DNA of 64,000 nt from Armatimonadota bacterium (GCA_013314775.1 JABUFB010000003.1:170622-234621), one strand, 5' to 3'; counted from the stretch's first letter, positions 43,954-53,994 are shown. Program-made: numbers and translations. Notes: generated from the sequence alone by a model not told the origin.

Positions 43954-44433
43954 ATGCCGAAGATTCAGGAACAGAAACGCCACATCAACAAGCCCGATGA
44001 ATACTTCTTTTGTGATGAGATTTACCGCGAGCCGGGGTATCTCGTGCTGCGGTATGACGTAACCCGCGCCGGGCATATCGGGCCCTTCGAAATCCCCGCA
44101 GGTTCGGTCACCATCGCCCACTATCGCGAAAACACCAGCTATGTCCTCTGGGAGATGTGGGGGCCGGAGCGGGAGCTCCTGGGCTACTGCTACCATATCT
44201 GCCTGCCCCCGGAGATCGGCAAGGACCACGTGGAGTACCTCGACCTGCTCCTCGACCTGTGGTTCGATCCGGACGGCAAACTCACGGTGCTGGATGAGGA
44301 CGAGCTTCTGCAGGCCGCAATACGGGGCGATATCAATAAGGAGCAGGCGGAACTGGTGGACTGCCAGCGCAAGGCGATCGAAAAAGACCACGCGCAGATC
44401 ATTGCCGGGCTGTGGCGGCCTGAGCGGATCTGA
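43954..44433 (+). CDS. DUF402-type protein
   Basis: I choose ATG 43954 (AGGAG six bases upstream), giving 159 residues; the frame extends upstream into the previous gene. The sequence DVTRAGHIGPFEIPAGSVTI, followed by SYVLWEMWGPERELLGYCYH and LDLLLDLWFDPDGKLTVLDE, matches DUF402. Relatives include the RNA-binding FAU-1 barrel and nucleoside-diphosphatase-type proteins. Cytoplasmic; substrate unknown. Confidence 0.85.
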   Translation: MPKIQEQKRHINKPDEYFFCDEIYREPGYLVLRYDVTRAGHIGPFEIPAGSVTIAHYRENTSYVLWEMWGPERELLGYCYHICLPPEIGKDHVEYLDLLLDLWFDPDGKLTVLDEDELLQAAIRGDINKEQAELVDCQRKAIEKDHAQIIAGLWRPERI

Positions 44434-44454
44434 GCCTGAGCACTGGAGGCCCGG

Positions 44455-45189
44455 ATGGCTGACAACGAGACCGTTGCGCCGCGCGAGCCTGACCCATTGA
44501 CCCAGGCGCTCCCGTATGTGGTGCCCTATGCGGTCTTCGGCCTGCTCACCATGGCCGCTGACTACCTGCCCGACTGGCAGTCGGTGCTTTACATCGTCAA
44601 AGTTTTCGCACTCGCGGCCACGCTGTGGCACTACCGCAAAGCATACACGGAACTGCGGCCAAGATTCGGCGCGGACAGTCTCGTCGCGGTCATCGTGGGC
44701 GTGCTGGTGATCGTGGTGTGGGTCGGACTGGACCCGTACTACCCCCAGAGCGGCGAGGAGTGGCAGCAGTTCGGGCAGGGAACGCGAATCTTCGAGCATG
44801 CGGACAAGGCCGAGGGCGCTTTTGACCCGTACGAGCCAGGGCAGAGGATCCCGCCGCTGGTAGCCATCATCTTCCGCATCATCGGCGCGGTGCTGCTGGT
44901 GCCGATCTTCGAGGAGCTGCTCATCCGCGGGTGGCTCATCCGGTTCCTGGTGCGCGACCGGTTCCTGGCAGTGCCCATGGGGACGTTCACGTGGCTGTCT
45001 TTCGCGGGCACCCTGGCGTTCATGGGCCTGACGCACCATGAGTGGCTGGCGGCGGTGATCTGCAGCGCGGCGTTCAATGGGCTCTTGTACTGGCGCAAGG
45101 ACCTGTTCGTCTGTGTTGTCGCTCACGCGGCGGCGAACCTCGCGCTGGCGGTCTGGGTACTGGTGAACGGCGCCTGGGCGTTCTGGTAG
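44455..45189 (+). CDS. CPBP/CAAX-type intramembrane metalloprotease
   Basis: 244 residues. About six membrane helices. The catalytic motif is IFEELLIRGWL (E153, E154, R158), with membrane His in LTHHEW (H194 or H195) and VVAHAAANL (H224, N228). The N-terminal region resembles the exosortase-associated CAAX-related subgroup, but no exosortase is nearby. ATG 44455 has GGAGG five bases upstream. Protease targets in bacteria are mostly unknown. Confidence 0.9.
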   Translation: MADNETVAPREPDPLTQALPYVVPYAVFGLLTMAADYLPDWQSVLYIVKVFALAATLWHYRKAYTELRPRFGADSLVAVIVGVLVIVVWVGLDPYYPQSGEEWQQFGQGTRIFEHADKAEGAFDPYEPGQRIPPLVAIIFRIIGAVLLVPIFEELLIRGWLIRFLVRDRFLAVPMGTFTWLSFAGTLAFMGLTHHEWLAAVICSAAFNGLLYWRKDLFVCVVAHAAANLALAVWVLVNGAWAFW

Positions 45190-45332
45190 GATGACAGCGG
45201 CCGGCGGCCTGCAAGTTTCATCAATGAAGGACAATGCGCAAGCCGCAGGGAAACAGTCGCCGGACGGTCACAAGCCGCGAAACTCGCACGCCCGCAACGG
45301 GCGTGTTCCGGCGCAAACAGGAGGACAATCGG

Positions 45333-46436
45333 ATGGCCATACCGCGTATCGGCGTTGTCGGGATCGGAACCTTCGGAATCAACCACCTTCGGTGTTTCCG
45401 GCAGATGCAGTACATTGGCGCGGCGCAGCTTGTTGCCGCGGCGGATCTCAATGAGAGCCTGCTGGAGGAGCGCCGCAAGGAGTTCGAGTTCGCCCCCTAC
45501 AAGGACTACCGGGAGATGCTCGAAAAGGAGCAGCTCGACGGGATCACCGTGGTCACACCCGACCCGTACCACAAGGACATCGTGCTCGCCGCTGCCGAGG
45601 CGAAGGTCAATGTTCTTTGCGAGAAGCCGCTGGACGTCACCGTGGACGGCTGCCAGCAGATGATCGACGCCTGCGAGAAGGCGGGAATCCTGCTGATGGT
45701 GGACTTCCACAAGCGTTACGACGAGTACCACATCGCCATGAAGCAGAAGATCGATGCGGGCGATCTGGGCGACATTCAGTATGGCTACGCCCACATGGAA
45801 GATCGCATTGAAGTGCCGAAAGACTGGTTCCCGGGCTGGGCGAAGAACTCGTCGCCCGCGTGGTTCCTGGGCATCCACTTCTACGACCTCGCCCGGTTCC
45901 TCATGGGCGCCGATGGGGTCGAGGTCTGGGCCAGCGGCCGCAAGGGCCGGCTCACCAGCTTCGGCGTAGACACCTGGGACAGCATCTCCGCAATGGTGCG
46001 GTTTGACAACGGCGCCACCGTGAGTTTCGACACCTCATGGATCCTGCCGTATGAGTTCGAAGCCGTCGTCAACCAGGGCATCCGCCTCGTTGGCACCCAC
46101 GGCCTGCTGGAGTGCGATTCCCAGGATCGCGGGACCATCACCTGCATCGCCGACGACGCCCCTGGCGTGGTGAGTGGAAAGACGACGCGGGTCGGTATGG
46201 AGACTCACAACAAGAGCTTCCTGCGCCTGAAGTTCGACAAGAAGGGTCGGGAGATCTACGAGGGCTACGGTATGGACTCCATCGCGGATTTCGCCTACAA
46301 TCTGGCAGTACTGCTTGATGGCGGCAAGATCAGCGATCTGGGCGATTTCCCGGGCGGCGAGGACGGCCTTGAGGCCACGAAGATCGCTGCGGGAGTGCAT
46401 GAGAGCGTGGAGACGGGCTGCACGGTGCGGCTCTGA
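45333..46436 (+). CDS. Gfo/Idh/MocA-family sugar oxidoreductase
   Basis: I choose ATG 45333 (AGGAGG eight bases upstream), giving 367 residues. The Rossmann motif is GVVGIGTFGINHL, the catalytic region VLCEKPLDVT (EKP), and the C-terminal fold contains MEDRIEVPKDW, then GIHFYDLARFLMG. The family oxidises sugars, inositols or cyclitols with NAD(P). A signal-less cytoplasmic protein, consistent with the other sugar-handling genes. No clear operon partner. Confidence 0.95.
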   Translation: MAIPRIGVVGIGTFGINHLRCFRQMQYIGAAQLVAAADLNESLLEERRKEFEFAPYKDYREMLEKEQLDGITVVTPDPYHKDIVLAAAEAKVNVLCEKPLDVTVDGCQQMIDACEKAGILLMVDFHKRYDEYHIAMKQKIDAGDLGDIQYGYAHMEDRIEVPKDWFPGWAKNSSPAWFLGIHFYDLARFLMGADGVEVWASGRKGRLTSFGVDTWDSISAMVRFDNGATVSFDTSWILPYEFEAVVNQGIRLVGTHGLLECDSQDRGTITCIADDAPGVVSGKTTRVGMETHNKSFLRLKFDKKGREIYEGYGMDSIADFAYNLAVLLDGGKISDLGDFPGGEDGLEATKIAAGVHESVETGCTVRL

Positions 46437-46643
46437 GCCCGCTCCGCGAACCGGTGACGACGGCGAGTCCGGGTGTCAGGCGAGGTCCAACCTGTCTTCC
46501 GGCTCGCTTTTGGCCTGCTCGTAGTACGGGCGACTGACCACGCAGCACGCCGCCCGCTTTGGCAAGAGCGTACCCGTAAGCATTCGTTCGTTCCCCGGCG
46601 GCCACAAGCCGCACAGCGCCGGGAGCCGGGAGGGACACCTGTC

Positions 46644-49175
46644 ATGAAGCGCGCGATGCCGGCGGCCATGACGCTGGCCGCGATCCTCGTCTCCGCGACA
46701 GCCGCCTTCGCCTGGTCCCTGTCTAAGGACGGTGGCCACGGCGCCTACGGGCCGTGCGACAAGTGTGTGCCCGGGGTAACGCCTGCGTTGTCCCGCAGCA
46801 TCTGGATCGACGGCGCAACCTGGATGGAGCGCCAGCCCGATCGCTCATGGCTGAAGATCCGCGTCAATGATCGGCCCACCGACCTGGGCCGGGTGGTGAT
46901 CCTGGTCAAGGGCGAGCTCATGGCTCCCGTGACCAGCGCCCCCGAGTTCGGCCTCACCGCGACCCGCAGCGGTTTGAACCACCGCCTGATCACACTTGCG
47001 GGCGGGCGATACCTGGTCCGCCTGCGTATCGGCACCAAGGGCGCGGAGATCGGATACGCGAAGCGGGCCCTGCCGGTGGCGCCGATGTGGTACAACGGCA
47101 AAGTCTACATGCCCCTGGAAAGCATCGGGAAGTACCTGGACTGGGAGACCTCCTTCAACCAGGCGAAGGGTACGCTGAGCATCAATACCCGCGGCCCGGA
47201 TGTGGTGTCTTTCGCCAACGCCGGCAGTTGGGCCCAGGCCCGGCACCTTTATGACGAGGCCCTCGCGGAATACCAGAAGGCGGCGGCGCTGGACCCCGGC
47301 GACTGGACCATCCTCGGGCGCATGGGCGACTGCCAACTCGCCAAGGCCCAGTACAATGATGCCCTCGCAGCCAGTCACGGCGCGATCAAGGAAGCGCTGG
47401 AGCGGGTGAAGGAGTACAAGTCGTACGTGGAGATGCACCCGCGCACCGGCATGACCCAATACCAGGAAGCTGTCCAGCGCGCGGTGGCTCTCGTTGCCCA
47501 GTATGAGAAGATCGCGGCCACCTACTACCCGCTGACTGACGTCCGGCAGCCCGACCAGGCCCTGGACATCTACTCGCGGGTCCTCATGACCGACCCGCTG
47601 TCTGCGAAGACCCCGAAGAGCGCCAGCACCACGCTGATCCTTTCAGATGACCTCGGACAGGCCATCCAGCAGGCGGCAGCCAGCCAGCGCGAGTGTGAGA
47701 CCCGTGCCAACAACGCCTACCGCGCGGCGGTGGCCCAGTATCGCGCGGCCGCTGAGCTTGCCCCGGCGACGGTCACCGAGTTCCGCAGCCTCGCCAAGGC
47801 CAACGGCATGAACGACGATCCGGCCGAGGCCGCGAAGGCTTTCCGCAAGGCGCTGCAGATCGACCCGCAGTATGCCGCGGTTCGTCTGGAACTGGCATAC
47901 ACTCTGGCCGATCAGGGCAAGTACGCCGAGACCATTGAGGAGGCGCGCCGGGCCATCGAGCTCGACAAGAACAGCGCCGCCGCCTACAACCTCCTGGGCT
48001 ACGCGTTGCGGAAAGAAGGACAGGAGAAGGAAGCAATCGCGGCCTACCAGAAGGCCATCGAGCTCGATCCCAAGTTCGCCCTGGCCTACAACAACCTCGG
48101 CGTCGCCTACCGCGATGCACGCAAGACCGAAGACGCGCTGAAGATGCTGGCCAAAGCGGTGTCGCTCGACGGTACCCGCGCCGACTTTCAAGCCAACTAT
48201 GCCCGCGCCCTGCAGGATGCGAAGAAGCCCGACGATGCCGTTGCCGCGTGGAAGAATGCTGTGGCGCTGAGCCCGGAGAGCGCCGAGTACCACGCTGGGC
48301 TTGCGGTCGCTCTGTTCGAATCGGGCGATGTGGACGGTGCGCTATCCGAGGCGCGTCTAGCCTTGGCTCGGCGCGACCGAGCCAAGCCCGAAACTGCTCG
48401 CGCCGTCGCGGATGCCCAGGGCGTGATCGCCATGGCGCTTCTTGAGAAAGGGCGCCTGGGCGAGGCACTGGCCGAGGCAAAGACCGCGTCGGAGGCTATC
48501 AAGGACACTGCTGCCGGAGCCGCCATCCTGGCCGCCGTGCATGTGGAGCGCCTCGACCCCGAGGCCGCGATGAAGGCCCTGCAGTCTGCCCCGGAAGTCG
48601 GTCGCGATGCCCTCCTGTTCCGCGCGGTGGACGTCGCCGCGCGCGCGCTGACCGGGCAGGCGACGGCGCAGAACGTGGAGGATGTGGCCACGCTGATCGG
48701 CACGAGCAAGGACCGCTGGGCCTGGTACTTCACAGCCCGCGCTTACGCTGCACTTGGCCTGACCGGCGAGGCCGCCGCAGCCTTCAAGAAGCCCCAGCCC
48801 GACCGCTATGACCCGGCGCGCAGAGCGCTGGTGGCAGACTACCTGGCACGCCACGGGAAGGACGCCGCGAAGGCCGCTGCGGCGGCGGGTCCGGCGCTAA
48901 AGACGGACCTGCAGGTGATGGAGATCCCCGGAACAGACCCGGTACTCGTGGTCTGCAATCACTCGGGTAAGCCTCTCTCGGTCCTGTTCAATGCGGGGCC
49001 GGGGAACGAGGCGGTCTGGGAAGTTCCCTCCGGCGTCTGCCAAGAGGGTGCCTTCCCGGCGGGGATCGCTGATTACACTCTCACGCTGCGCAGCGAGGGC
49101 GCCCGGGATACTACAGTGACCGTCAAGCCGGCGGAGAGCCGCAAGTACACGGTCGCGGTCACGCCGGGCATGTAG
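46644..49175 (+). CDS. Secreted TPR protein with copper-amine-oxidase-like N-terminal domain
   Basis: ATG 46644 (GGAGG ten bases upstream) gives 843 residues with a signal peptide (AMTLAAILVSATAAFA). Residues 70-190 carry the stalk-like copper-amine-oxidase N-terminal fold (APMWYNGKVYMPLESIGKYL, LDWETSFNQAKGTLSIN), common in surface proteins. Residues 190-750 contain about ten TPR-type repeats; three clear ones are QYAAVRLELAYTLADQGKYA, NSAAAYNLLGYALRKEGQEK and KFALAYNNLGVAYRDARKTE. The C-terminus is a beta domain. Likely a scaffold in the envelope. Confidence 0.9.
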   Translation: MKRAMPAAMTLAAILVSATAAFAWSLSKDGGHGAYGPCDKCVPGVTPALSRSIWIDGATWMERQPDRSWLKIRVNDRPTDLGRVVILVKGELMAPVTSAPEFGLTATRSGLNHRLITLAGGRYLVRLRIGTKGAEIGYAKRALPVAPMWYNGKVYMPLESIGKYLDWETSFNQAKGTLSINTRGPDVVSFANAGSWAQARHLYDEALAEYQKAAALDPGDWTILGRMGDCQLAKAQYNDALAASHGAIKEALERVKEYKSYVEMHPRTGMTQYQEAVQRAVALVAQYEKIAATYYPLTDVRQPDQALDIYSRVLMTDPLSAKTPKSASTTLILSDDLGQAIQQAAASQRECETRANNAYRAAVAQYRAAAELAPATVTEFRSLAKANGMNDDPAEAAKAFRKALQIDPQYAAVRLELAYTLADQGKYAETIEEARRAIELDKNSAAAYNLLGYALRKEGQEKEAIAAYQKAIELDPKFALAYNNLGVAYRDARKTEDALKMLAKAVSLDGTRADFQANYARALQDAKKPDDAVAAWKNAVALSPESAEYHAGLAVALFESGDVDGALSEARLALARRDRAKPETARAVADAQGVIAMALLEKGRLGEALAEAKTASEAIKDTAAGAAILAAVHVERLDPEAAMKALQSAPEVGRDALLFRAVDVAARALTGQATAQNVEDVATLIGTSKDRWAWYFTARAYAALGLTGEAAAAFKKPQPDRYDPARRALVADYLARHGKDAAKAAAAAGPALKTDLQVMEIPGTDPVLVVCNHSGKPLSVLFNAGPGNEAVWEVPSGVCQEGAFPAGIADYTLTLRSEGARDTTVTVKPAESRKYTVAVTPGM

Positions 49176-49196
49176 CCCGAATAACCATGAGGATCG

Positions 49197-49223
49197 AAAA
49201 GCCGGCCTCCGGGCCGGCTTTTT
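49197..49223 (+). terminator. Rho-independent terminator of the TPR gene
   Basis: AAAAGCCGGCC pairs with GGCCGGCTTTT around a TCCG loop, and the final arm is followed by further T. It lies 21 bases after the stop, which also excludes a start before 49223 for the next gene. Confidence 0.88.
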
Positions 49224-49285
49224 CGTGCGCGGACCCCGGGGGCAGGATGAGTGCCGGGGCCCACATGACCACAGGAGGCGGACCC

Positions 49286-50611
49286 GTGACTGACGACAAA
49301 CAGGCTCTGCTGGCGATCTGCGCTGACCTTCAGGAACCCGCCGAACGAGCGGCGCTGGAGATCGGGCGACTCGCCGAACTGCCCCTGCAGGAAGTGGCAT
49401 CTGCGGCGCTTCTCAAGGAAATCCTGGTCCGCGAGGGTTTCGCGATTGAACGCGAGTTCCCCCAGATCCCCAATGCCTTCGTGGCCGGTTCGGGGTCGGG
49501 CAGGCCTGTAATCGGGCTGCTGGCGGAGTATGATGCACTTCCGGATTGCGGCGTTGGGGGCAAAGGTCCCGGACACGGCTGCGGGCACAATCTGCTGGGC
49601 GCGGCAGCCACGTACGCGGCAGTTGCGGCGGCGAGGCAGCTCCTTGCCTCGGGCCGCGCAGGCACTATCAAGCTCTTCGGCTGTCCTGCTGAAGAGACAC
49701 TGGTCGGCAAGGTCTACATGGCCCGCGACGGCGCCTTCGACGGCCTCGATGCATGCCTCGCGTGGCACCCCGGCGGGAACACGAACGTGAACAACGGCAG
49801 CGGAGCGGCCATGGACTCCCTCACTTACGAGTTCTTCGGCCGCACCGCGCACGCAGCCGGCGATCCCCACAATGGCCGCAGCGCGCTGGACGCTGTGGAG
49901 ATCATGAACGTGGCGGTAAACTTCCTGCGCGAGCACGTCCCGTCCAACGTGCGCATTCACTACGCGATCATGGACGGTGGCAAGGCCCCTAATGTGGTTC
50001 CTGCATACGCCCGGAGCTGGTATTACATACGCGGCGAAAACCGGGATCAGGTGGCGGACATCAGCACCCGTGTCCACCATTGCGCTCGGGGCGCCGCACT
50101 GGCCAGCGGAACCACCATGAAGCGCCGAATCCTCACGGCAGTGTATGACCGCTTGCCCAACGACGCCCTGGCGAAGGCCCTCGACGCCAATCTGCGCGAG
50201 GTCGGGCCGCCTGTTTTCGGGCCGGATGACCTTCAGCTTGTACGAGACCTCGGGGTGCCCGGGGACTTCGCGGATTCCGTGGGGGAGATCAGCACCAACA
50301 AAGGCTTTGCATCCAGTGACGAGGCGAATGTGAGCTGGATCGCGCCCATGACCGTGCTTTCTGTGGCCTGCTGGGCCCAGCGCACGCCCGGCCATCATCA
50401 TCTGATCCACCAGCAGGCGATGCTTCCTGCTGCGATGAAGGGTCTTGCAGTGGCCATCAAGACGCTTGGGCTCACAGCGTGGGACCTGCTGACTGACGAG
50501 GCACTGCTGGCAGAGGCGCGGAGGGAACTGGACGAGCGTCTTGCGGGGCGCACCTACGACCCCATCATACCGGCGAAGCAGAGGCCGCCGCTGCAGGACC
50601 AGATCCCCTGA
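49286..50611 (+). CDS. M20 amidohydrolase, AbgB-like
   Basis: GTG 49286 has AGGAGG seven bases upstream and is downstream of the terminator that lies in the longer frame; 441 residues. The M20 zinc motifs are LLAEYDALPDCG, PGHGCGHNLLGAAA, GCPAEETLVGK, DACLAWHPGG and TAHAAGDPHNGRSALDAVE. The closest family I recognise is p-aminobenzoyl-glutamate hydrolase subunit AbgB. It hydrolyses an aminoacyl amide; the substrate is inferred only. Confidence 0.92.
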   Translation: MTDDKQALLAICADLQEPAERAALEIGRLAELPLQEVASAALLKEILVREGFAIEREFPQIPNAFVAGSGSGRPVIGLLAEYDALPDCGVGGKGPGHGCGHNLLGAAATYAAVAAARQLLASGRAGTIKLFGCPAEETLVGKVYMARDGAFDGLDACLAWHPGGNTNVNNGSGAAMDSLTYEFFGRTAHAAGDPHNGRSALDAVEIMNVAVNFLREHVPSNVRIHYAIMDGGKAPNVVPAYARSWYYIRGENRDQVADISTRVHHCARGAALASGTTMKRRILTAVYDRLPNDALAKALDANLREVGPPVFGPDDLQLVRDLGVPGDFADSVGEISTNKGFASSDEANVSWIAPMTVLSVACWAQRTPGHHHLIHQQAMLPAAMKGLAVAIKTLGLTAWDLLTDEALLAEARRELDERLAGRTYDPIIPAKQRPPLQDQIP

Positions 50612-50633
50612 GCGGCGACCCCTTTCTGCGCCC

Positions 50634-52559
50634 CTACACCAGCGGCCTCCAGTCTTGCACGTTCTCCACGACCCTTATGCTGTTCGCCGCGCCCAGTCGC
50701 CCGTAGCAGTCCACGGTCCACTGATACGCAGGCGGGATCTCTCCGATGAAGGTGATCGGACGAGGGTACAGGAGCGCCAGATTCTGCGGTAGGTCGCCGA
50801 AGCGCAGGATGCCCAGGAACTCAGGTGCCTGCGGGTCCTCGTGGGTTTCCGGTGGGCCGGCCAGGATCACCTCGCGAACTTTCTCGTCAAGCAGCGCCGC
50901 GTAAATGGCGAGGGCTGCGGTGTGCTCCTGTCCGAAGAGGCAGATCTCCCCGGCCGGCGCCTGCTCCCGCATGAGCGCGATGCCCATGAGCAGGTCGCAT
51001 ACCTGGCGCTCCGGCAGGGTCTGACCCAGCAGCGGATAGACGCGTCGCAGGGTCCACAGGTACCCGGGCCCCGTTGATGTGGCCGCCGTATTGCGGACCT
51101 CGACGCCCACAGTCCCCACTCCGCGTGGCACCCTGGGGCGCGATGGCCCGCCACCGCAGAAGCCGGACCTCGCGTCCTCCTGCAGCGCGTATGCGACCAG
51201 TGGGATCGGCCAGTCCGCCCCTTGCGGGAGAGCAGTACGCAGGCTGAGCTCCAGACCGTCGGGGGTCTCGAAGCTCCAGGAACCGTAAGCCGTGCCCACG
51301 CCCGGTTCAGTGCGGGAAGACTCTGCGCCGTCAGACCGATACTCCAGCACCCGGGGTGTGAGGACCTGTGGAACATGCCGGAAGGTTACAGCCCGCAGTT
51401 TGGCCAGCACAGTATCACGGTGGGCCAGCCAGCCGGCCTCACTCTCGGGCAGCGCAACCGTCTCCCTGAACACCAGGATCCGGTCGATCTCCTTCATCCG
51501 GTCGTTCTCGGGCAGCTTGCCCCCGAACACCAGCAGGTTCTCCTCGGGCTCCACAAAGTCCGTGACGTCGTCGGTGACCGGGGAATCATCGCCCTTCAGG
51601 TGTCTGTTGAACCACTCGAAGATGGCCTTGCGCAACTTCGGCGTGTACCCGTGGGGCGTGAGATCCTCAACGAGGTCCATCTTCTCAGCCGCGCCCAGAG
51701 CAGCGTATTGGTGCTTGATGCGGTGGCAGGCGTCGCGGAAGGCATACGGCCGCCATAGCACATCCTCCGTCCCCGCCGCCACAAGCAGGGGACGCGGGGC
51801 GATGAGAGCGCCGATGTCGGGCTGACACCAGCGGTAGTAGTTGATGAAGAAAGCGCAGTCGCAGTGCCCGTCGGTGGCTCGATCTGTGACCACATGCTCG
51901 ATGGTTCCGGTCTGGCAGACAGGCACCACACACTTCACGCGCTCATCCGCGGCGCCCAGACACCAGGAAATGACCCCGCCGCCGCTGAGACCGGTGACGC
52001 CGAGCAGAGCGGGATCCACATCGGCGCGTTCCTGGAGATAGTCCAGGGCCCGCATGGCGATCCATACCTCGGTGCCCGCGGGCGTGTATCCACGGCTGAT
52101 CCAGTCCCAGTTCTTGCCACTGTACGTGCCCGCGTGGAAGCCCTGGCACTCGCCAAGCTGGATCGGGTCCAGCACCAGCGCGACATAGCCGTGCTGCCCA
52201 AACCAGCGCGGGTTGGCCTGGTACGGGGCATTGACCTTCCCCTTGGTGTGTCCGCACAGGTACAGCACCGCCGGGAGTTTGCCCTGGGGCTCGGCCGGTC
52301 GGTAGATGTTGCCGGTCACGAACGCGCCGGGCACGGGTTGGAAGTGGATTTTCTCCACCACGTAGTCGCCCCGGTCGAGGGACCCGGTGATGGTCGCTTC
52401 GATGGGTGTGCGTTCGGGGAGAGGGGACAGGCCCAGCATCTCCAGCCACTGCGCCCGGCGCACCTCGAGGGTGCTGCTCCAGACGGCCGGGGGCATAGGG
52501 ATCGCGAGTGAGGCGCTGGAAATGGCGCGGGCTTCCTGCCGGGCAGCATTGTAAAGCAT
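50634..52559 (-). CDS. Acetyl-xylan-esterase-like alpha/beta hydrolase, two-domain
   Basis: 641 residues from ATG 52559 (GGAGG nine bases upstream). Domain 1 (about 20-330) is a full hydrolase: nucleophile VTGLSGGG (S192), Asp in VAAGTEDVLWRP and His in EDLTPHGYT. LPAVLYLCGHTKGK forms the oxyanion region. Domain 2 (about 400-620) looks like a degenerate copy: ICLFGQEHTAALAIYAALLD has Glu where the nucleophile Ser should be. No signal peptide. Likely deacetylates or de-esterifies sugars. Confidence 0.88.
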   Translation of the reverse strand: MLYNAARQEARAISSASLAIPMPPAVWSSTLEVRRAQWLEMLGLSPLPERTPIEATITGSLDRGDYVVEKIHFQPVPGAFVTGNIYRPAEPQGKLPAVLYLCGHTKGKVNAPYQANPRWFGQHGYVALVLDPIQLGECQGFHAGTYSGKNWDWISRGYTPAGTEVWIAMRALDYLQERADVDPALLGVTGLSGGGVISWCLGAADERVKCVVPVCQTGTIEHVVTDRATDGHCDCAFFINYYRWCQPDIGALIAPRPLLVAAGTEDVLWRPYAFRDACHRIKHQYAALGAAEKMDLVEDLTPHGYTPKLRKAIFEWFNRHLKGDDSPVTDDVTDFVEPEENLLVFGGKLPENDRMKEIDRILVFRETVALPESEAGWLAHRDTVLAKLRAVTFRHVPQVLTPRVLEYRSDGAESSRTEPGVGTAYGSWSFETPDGLELSLRTALPQGADWPIPLVAYALQEDARSGFCGGGPSRPRVPRGVGTVGVEVRNTAATSTGPGYLWTLRRVYPLLGQTLPERQVCDLLMGIALMREQAPAGEICLFGQEHTAALAIYAALLDEKVREVILAGPPETHEDPQAPEFLGILRFGDLPQNLALLYPRPITFIGEIPPAYQWTVDCYGRLGAANSIRVVENVQDWRPLV

Positions 52560-52624
52560 GGTGACGGGCCTCCGAATCGGTGGGCGCGTGCAGCAGCGCG
52601 ACGGCGGGAACTATCCCACTGCCG

Positions 52625-53953
52625 CTACTGCGCCGGTGCGGGTTCGGCGGGTGCTGTTTGAACGTCTCCGGTTGCCGGCTGGGCTTCCTCCGGCGCGGCA
52701 GGTTCGGGCTTTGTGATGAGACTCGTGGATCGGTCCCCGTTCACCTGGTACAGGATGGCGAGTTTGATTCCGGTCAATATCTCCGCCGGGCCCGGGTTGA
52801 GCCATTCCATCGCGGGTTTCTCGGCGGTGGAGCCCAGGTAGCCCACCTGGTCCCCTGGTCCGGCGATGCCGTCGCCGTCGTGATCCGCGGTGGCCATCAC
52901 GAAGTATGCCCCGGGGCGCACGCCGAAGCAGAAAGCGCCATCTGCATCGGTGCGGGTGGTGTAGTGGCGCTCGGTGAGGGCCTCGTCCGCAAAGAGGTCT
53001 ACCACAGCGCCGGGAACGGGTTCGCCATCGCGGGTGACCGTGCCACAGACCACCGCGGGGAGGTCGCCCAGGTTCATGCGTGGACCAAGGACCGTCCCGT
53101 CGCCGGAGCGCAGACGACCGTCCCGGGGCAGGACCCAGTCGAAGCGCAGTTCGATACCGGTCACGTCTTCACCGTCCGGTACCTCAAGCAGCGGCGCGGA
53201 AGGCCCCATAGGCTGCTCGTATCCGTATACAGCCATGAAGTCTCCTGCATCCATGGCGCCTGATTCGTTGAAATTCTCGATCCCCACCAGGTGGTAGGCT
53301 CCTGACAGCGCGCGCAGTTCGAAGGACCCGTCCTTCTGGATTGGCGCCGCCCGGGCCGGGACCCGGGGGTGAATAGGCACCAGGACGGCGAATGCCTGGG
53401 AGTCCTCAGAGAAGCGCCCGATGGCCTTCCCGGCGATGCGGCTCTCTTGTTCCGCGGCATAGGGTGCGGGAAGTTTTGCGGTTACGGGGATCAACCCGCG
53501 CCCGTCTTCGGCGATTTCGAAGACGATGGGGATGGTCATGCTCATGGCGGCGGAACCCGCATCCACCCGGAAGGGCTGGGGCTTTGAGCGGGCGTCATTC
53601 ACGCCGTAGAAGCCGATGCCATCGCCGGGCCCGGCCATCTTGTCACCGTTGGCGTCCACGAAAGCCATCACGTAGTAGGTGCCCGGGTCCAGGGACAGCA
53701 CAAAATGCCCCTTCGGTCCGCCGGACGGGTAGGTCTCGACCAGCTTCTGGCGCTGCGGATCGGCATAGACGCGGATCTGCGCATTGCTCAGGTCCACGTC
53801 GCGCCACCAGATGCGGCCCAGCACAGGGATTCCCCGGACCGTGCCGGGGGGAAGTTCGGTGGCCGGGTTCTCGTCTGCCGCGGACGGTCGAGACGACACC
53901 ATCAGCGCGCCCGCGATCAGGATCAGGCTGAGAGAAAACGGTCTTCGGCTCAT
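52625..53953 (-). CDS. Secreted beta-domain protein with Asp/Gly-rich repeat loops
   Basis: 442 residues with a signal peptide (SLSLILIAGALMVSSRPSAA). Three similar segments end in Asp/Gly-rich loops: YYVMAFVDANGDKMAGPGDG, YHLVGIENFNESGAMDAGDF and YFVMATADHDGDGIAGPGDQ. The first and third have EF-hand-like DxNGD and DxDGD calcium patterns. Each follows prealbumin-like or carboxypeptidase-regulatory-like beta-sheets (FVLSLDPGTYYV, FELRALSGAYHL, FCFGVRPGAYFV). The tail is Pro/Ala/Glu-rich. No enzyme motif; probably a surface binding protein. Confidence 0.85.
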   Translation of the reverse strand: MSRRPFSLSLILIAGALMVSSRPSAADENPATELPPGTVRGIPVLGRIWWRDVDLSNAQIRVYADPQRQKLVETYPSGGPKGHFVLSLDPGTYYVMAFVDANGDKMAGPGDGIGFYGVNDARSKPQPFRVDAGSAAMSMTIPIVFEIAEDGRGLIPVTAKLPAPYAAEQESRIAGKAIGRFSEDSQAFAVLVPIHPRVPARAAPIQKDGSFELRALSGAYHLVGIENFNESGAMDAGDFMAVYGYEQPMGPSAPLLEVPDGEDVTGIELRFDWVLPRDGRLRSGDGTVLGPRMNLGDLPAVVCGTVTRDGEPVPGAVVDLFADEALTERHYTTRTDADGAFCFGVRPGAYFVMATADHDGDGIAGPGDQVGYLGSTAEKPAMEWLNPGPAEILTGIKLAILYQVNGDRSTSLITKPEPAAPEEAQPATGDVQTAPAEPAPAQ

Positions 53954-53994
53954 GTCGACGTCACTACCTCGCAGGACTGGGACAGCATCGCCCG

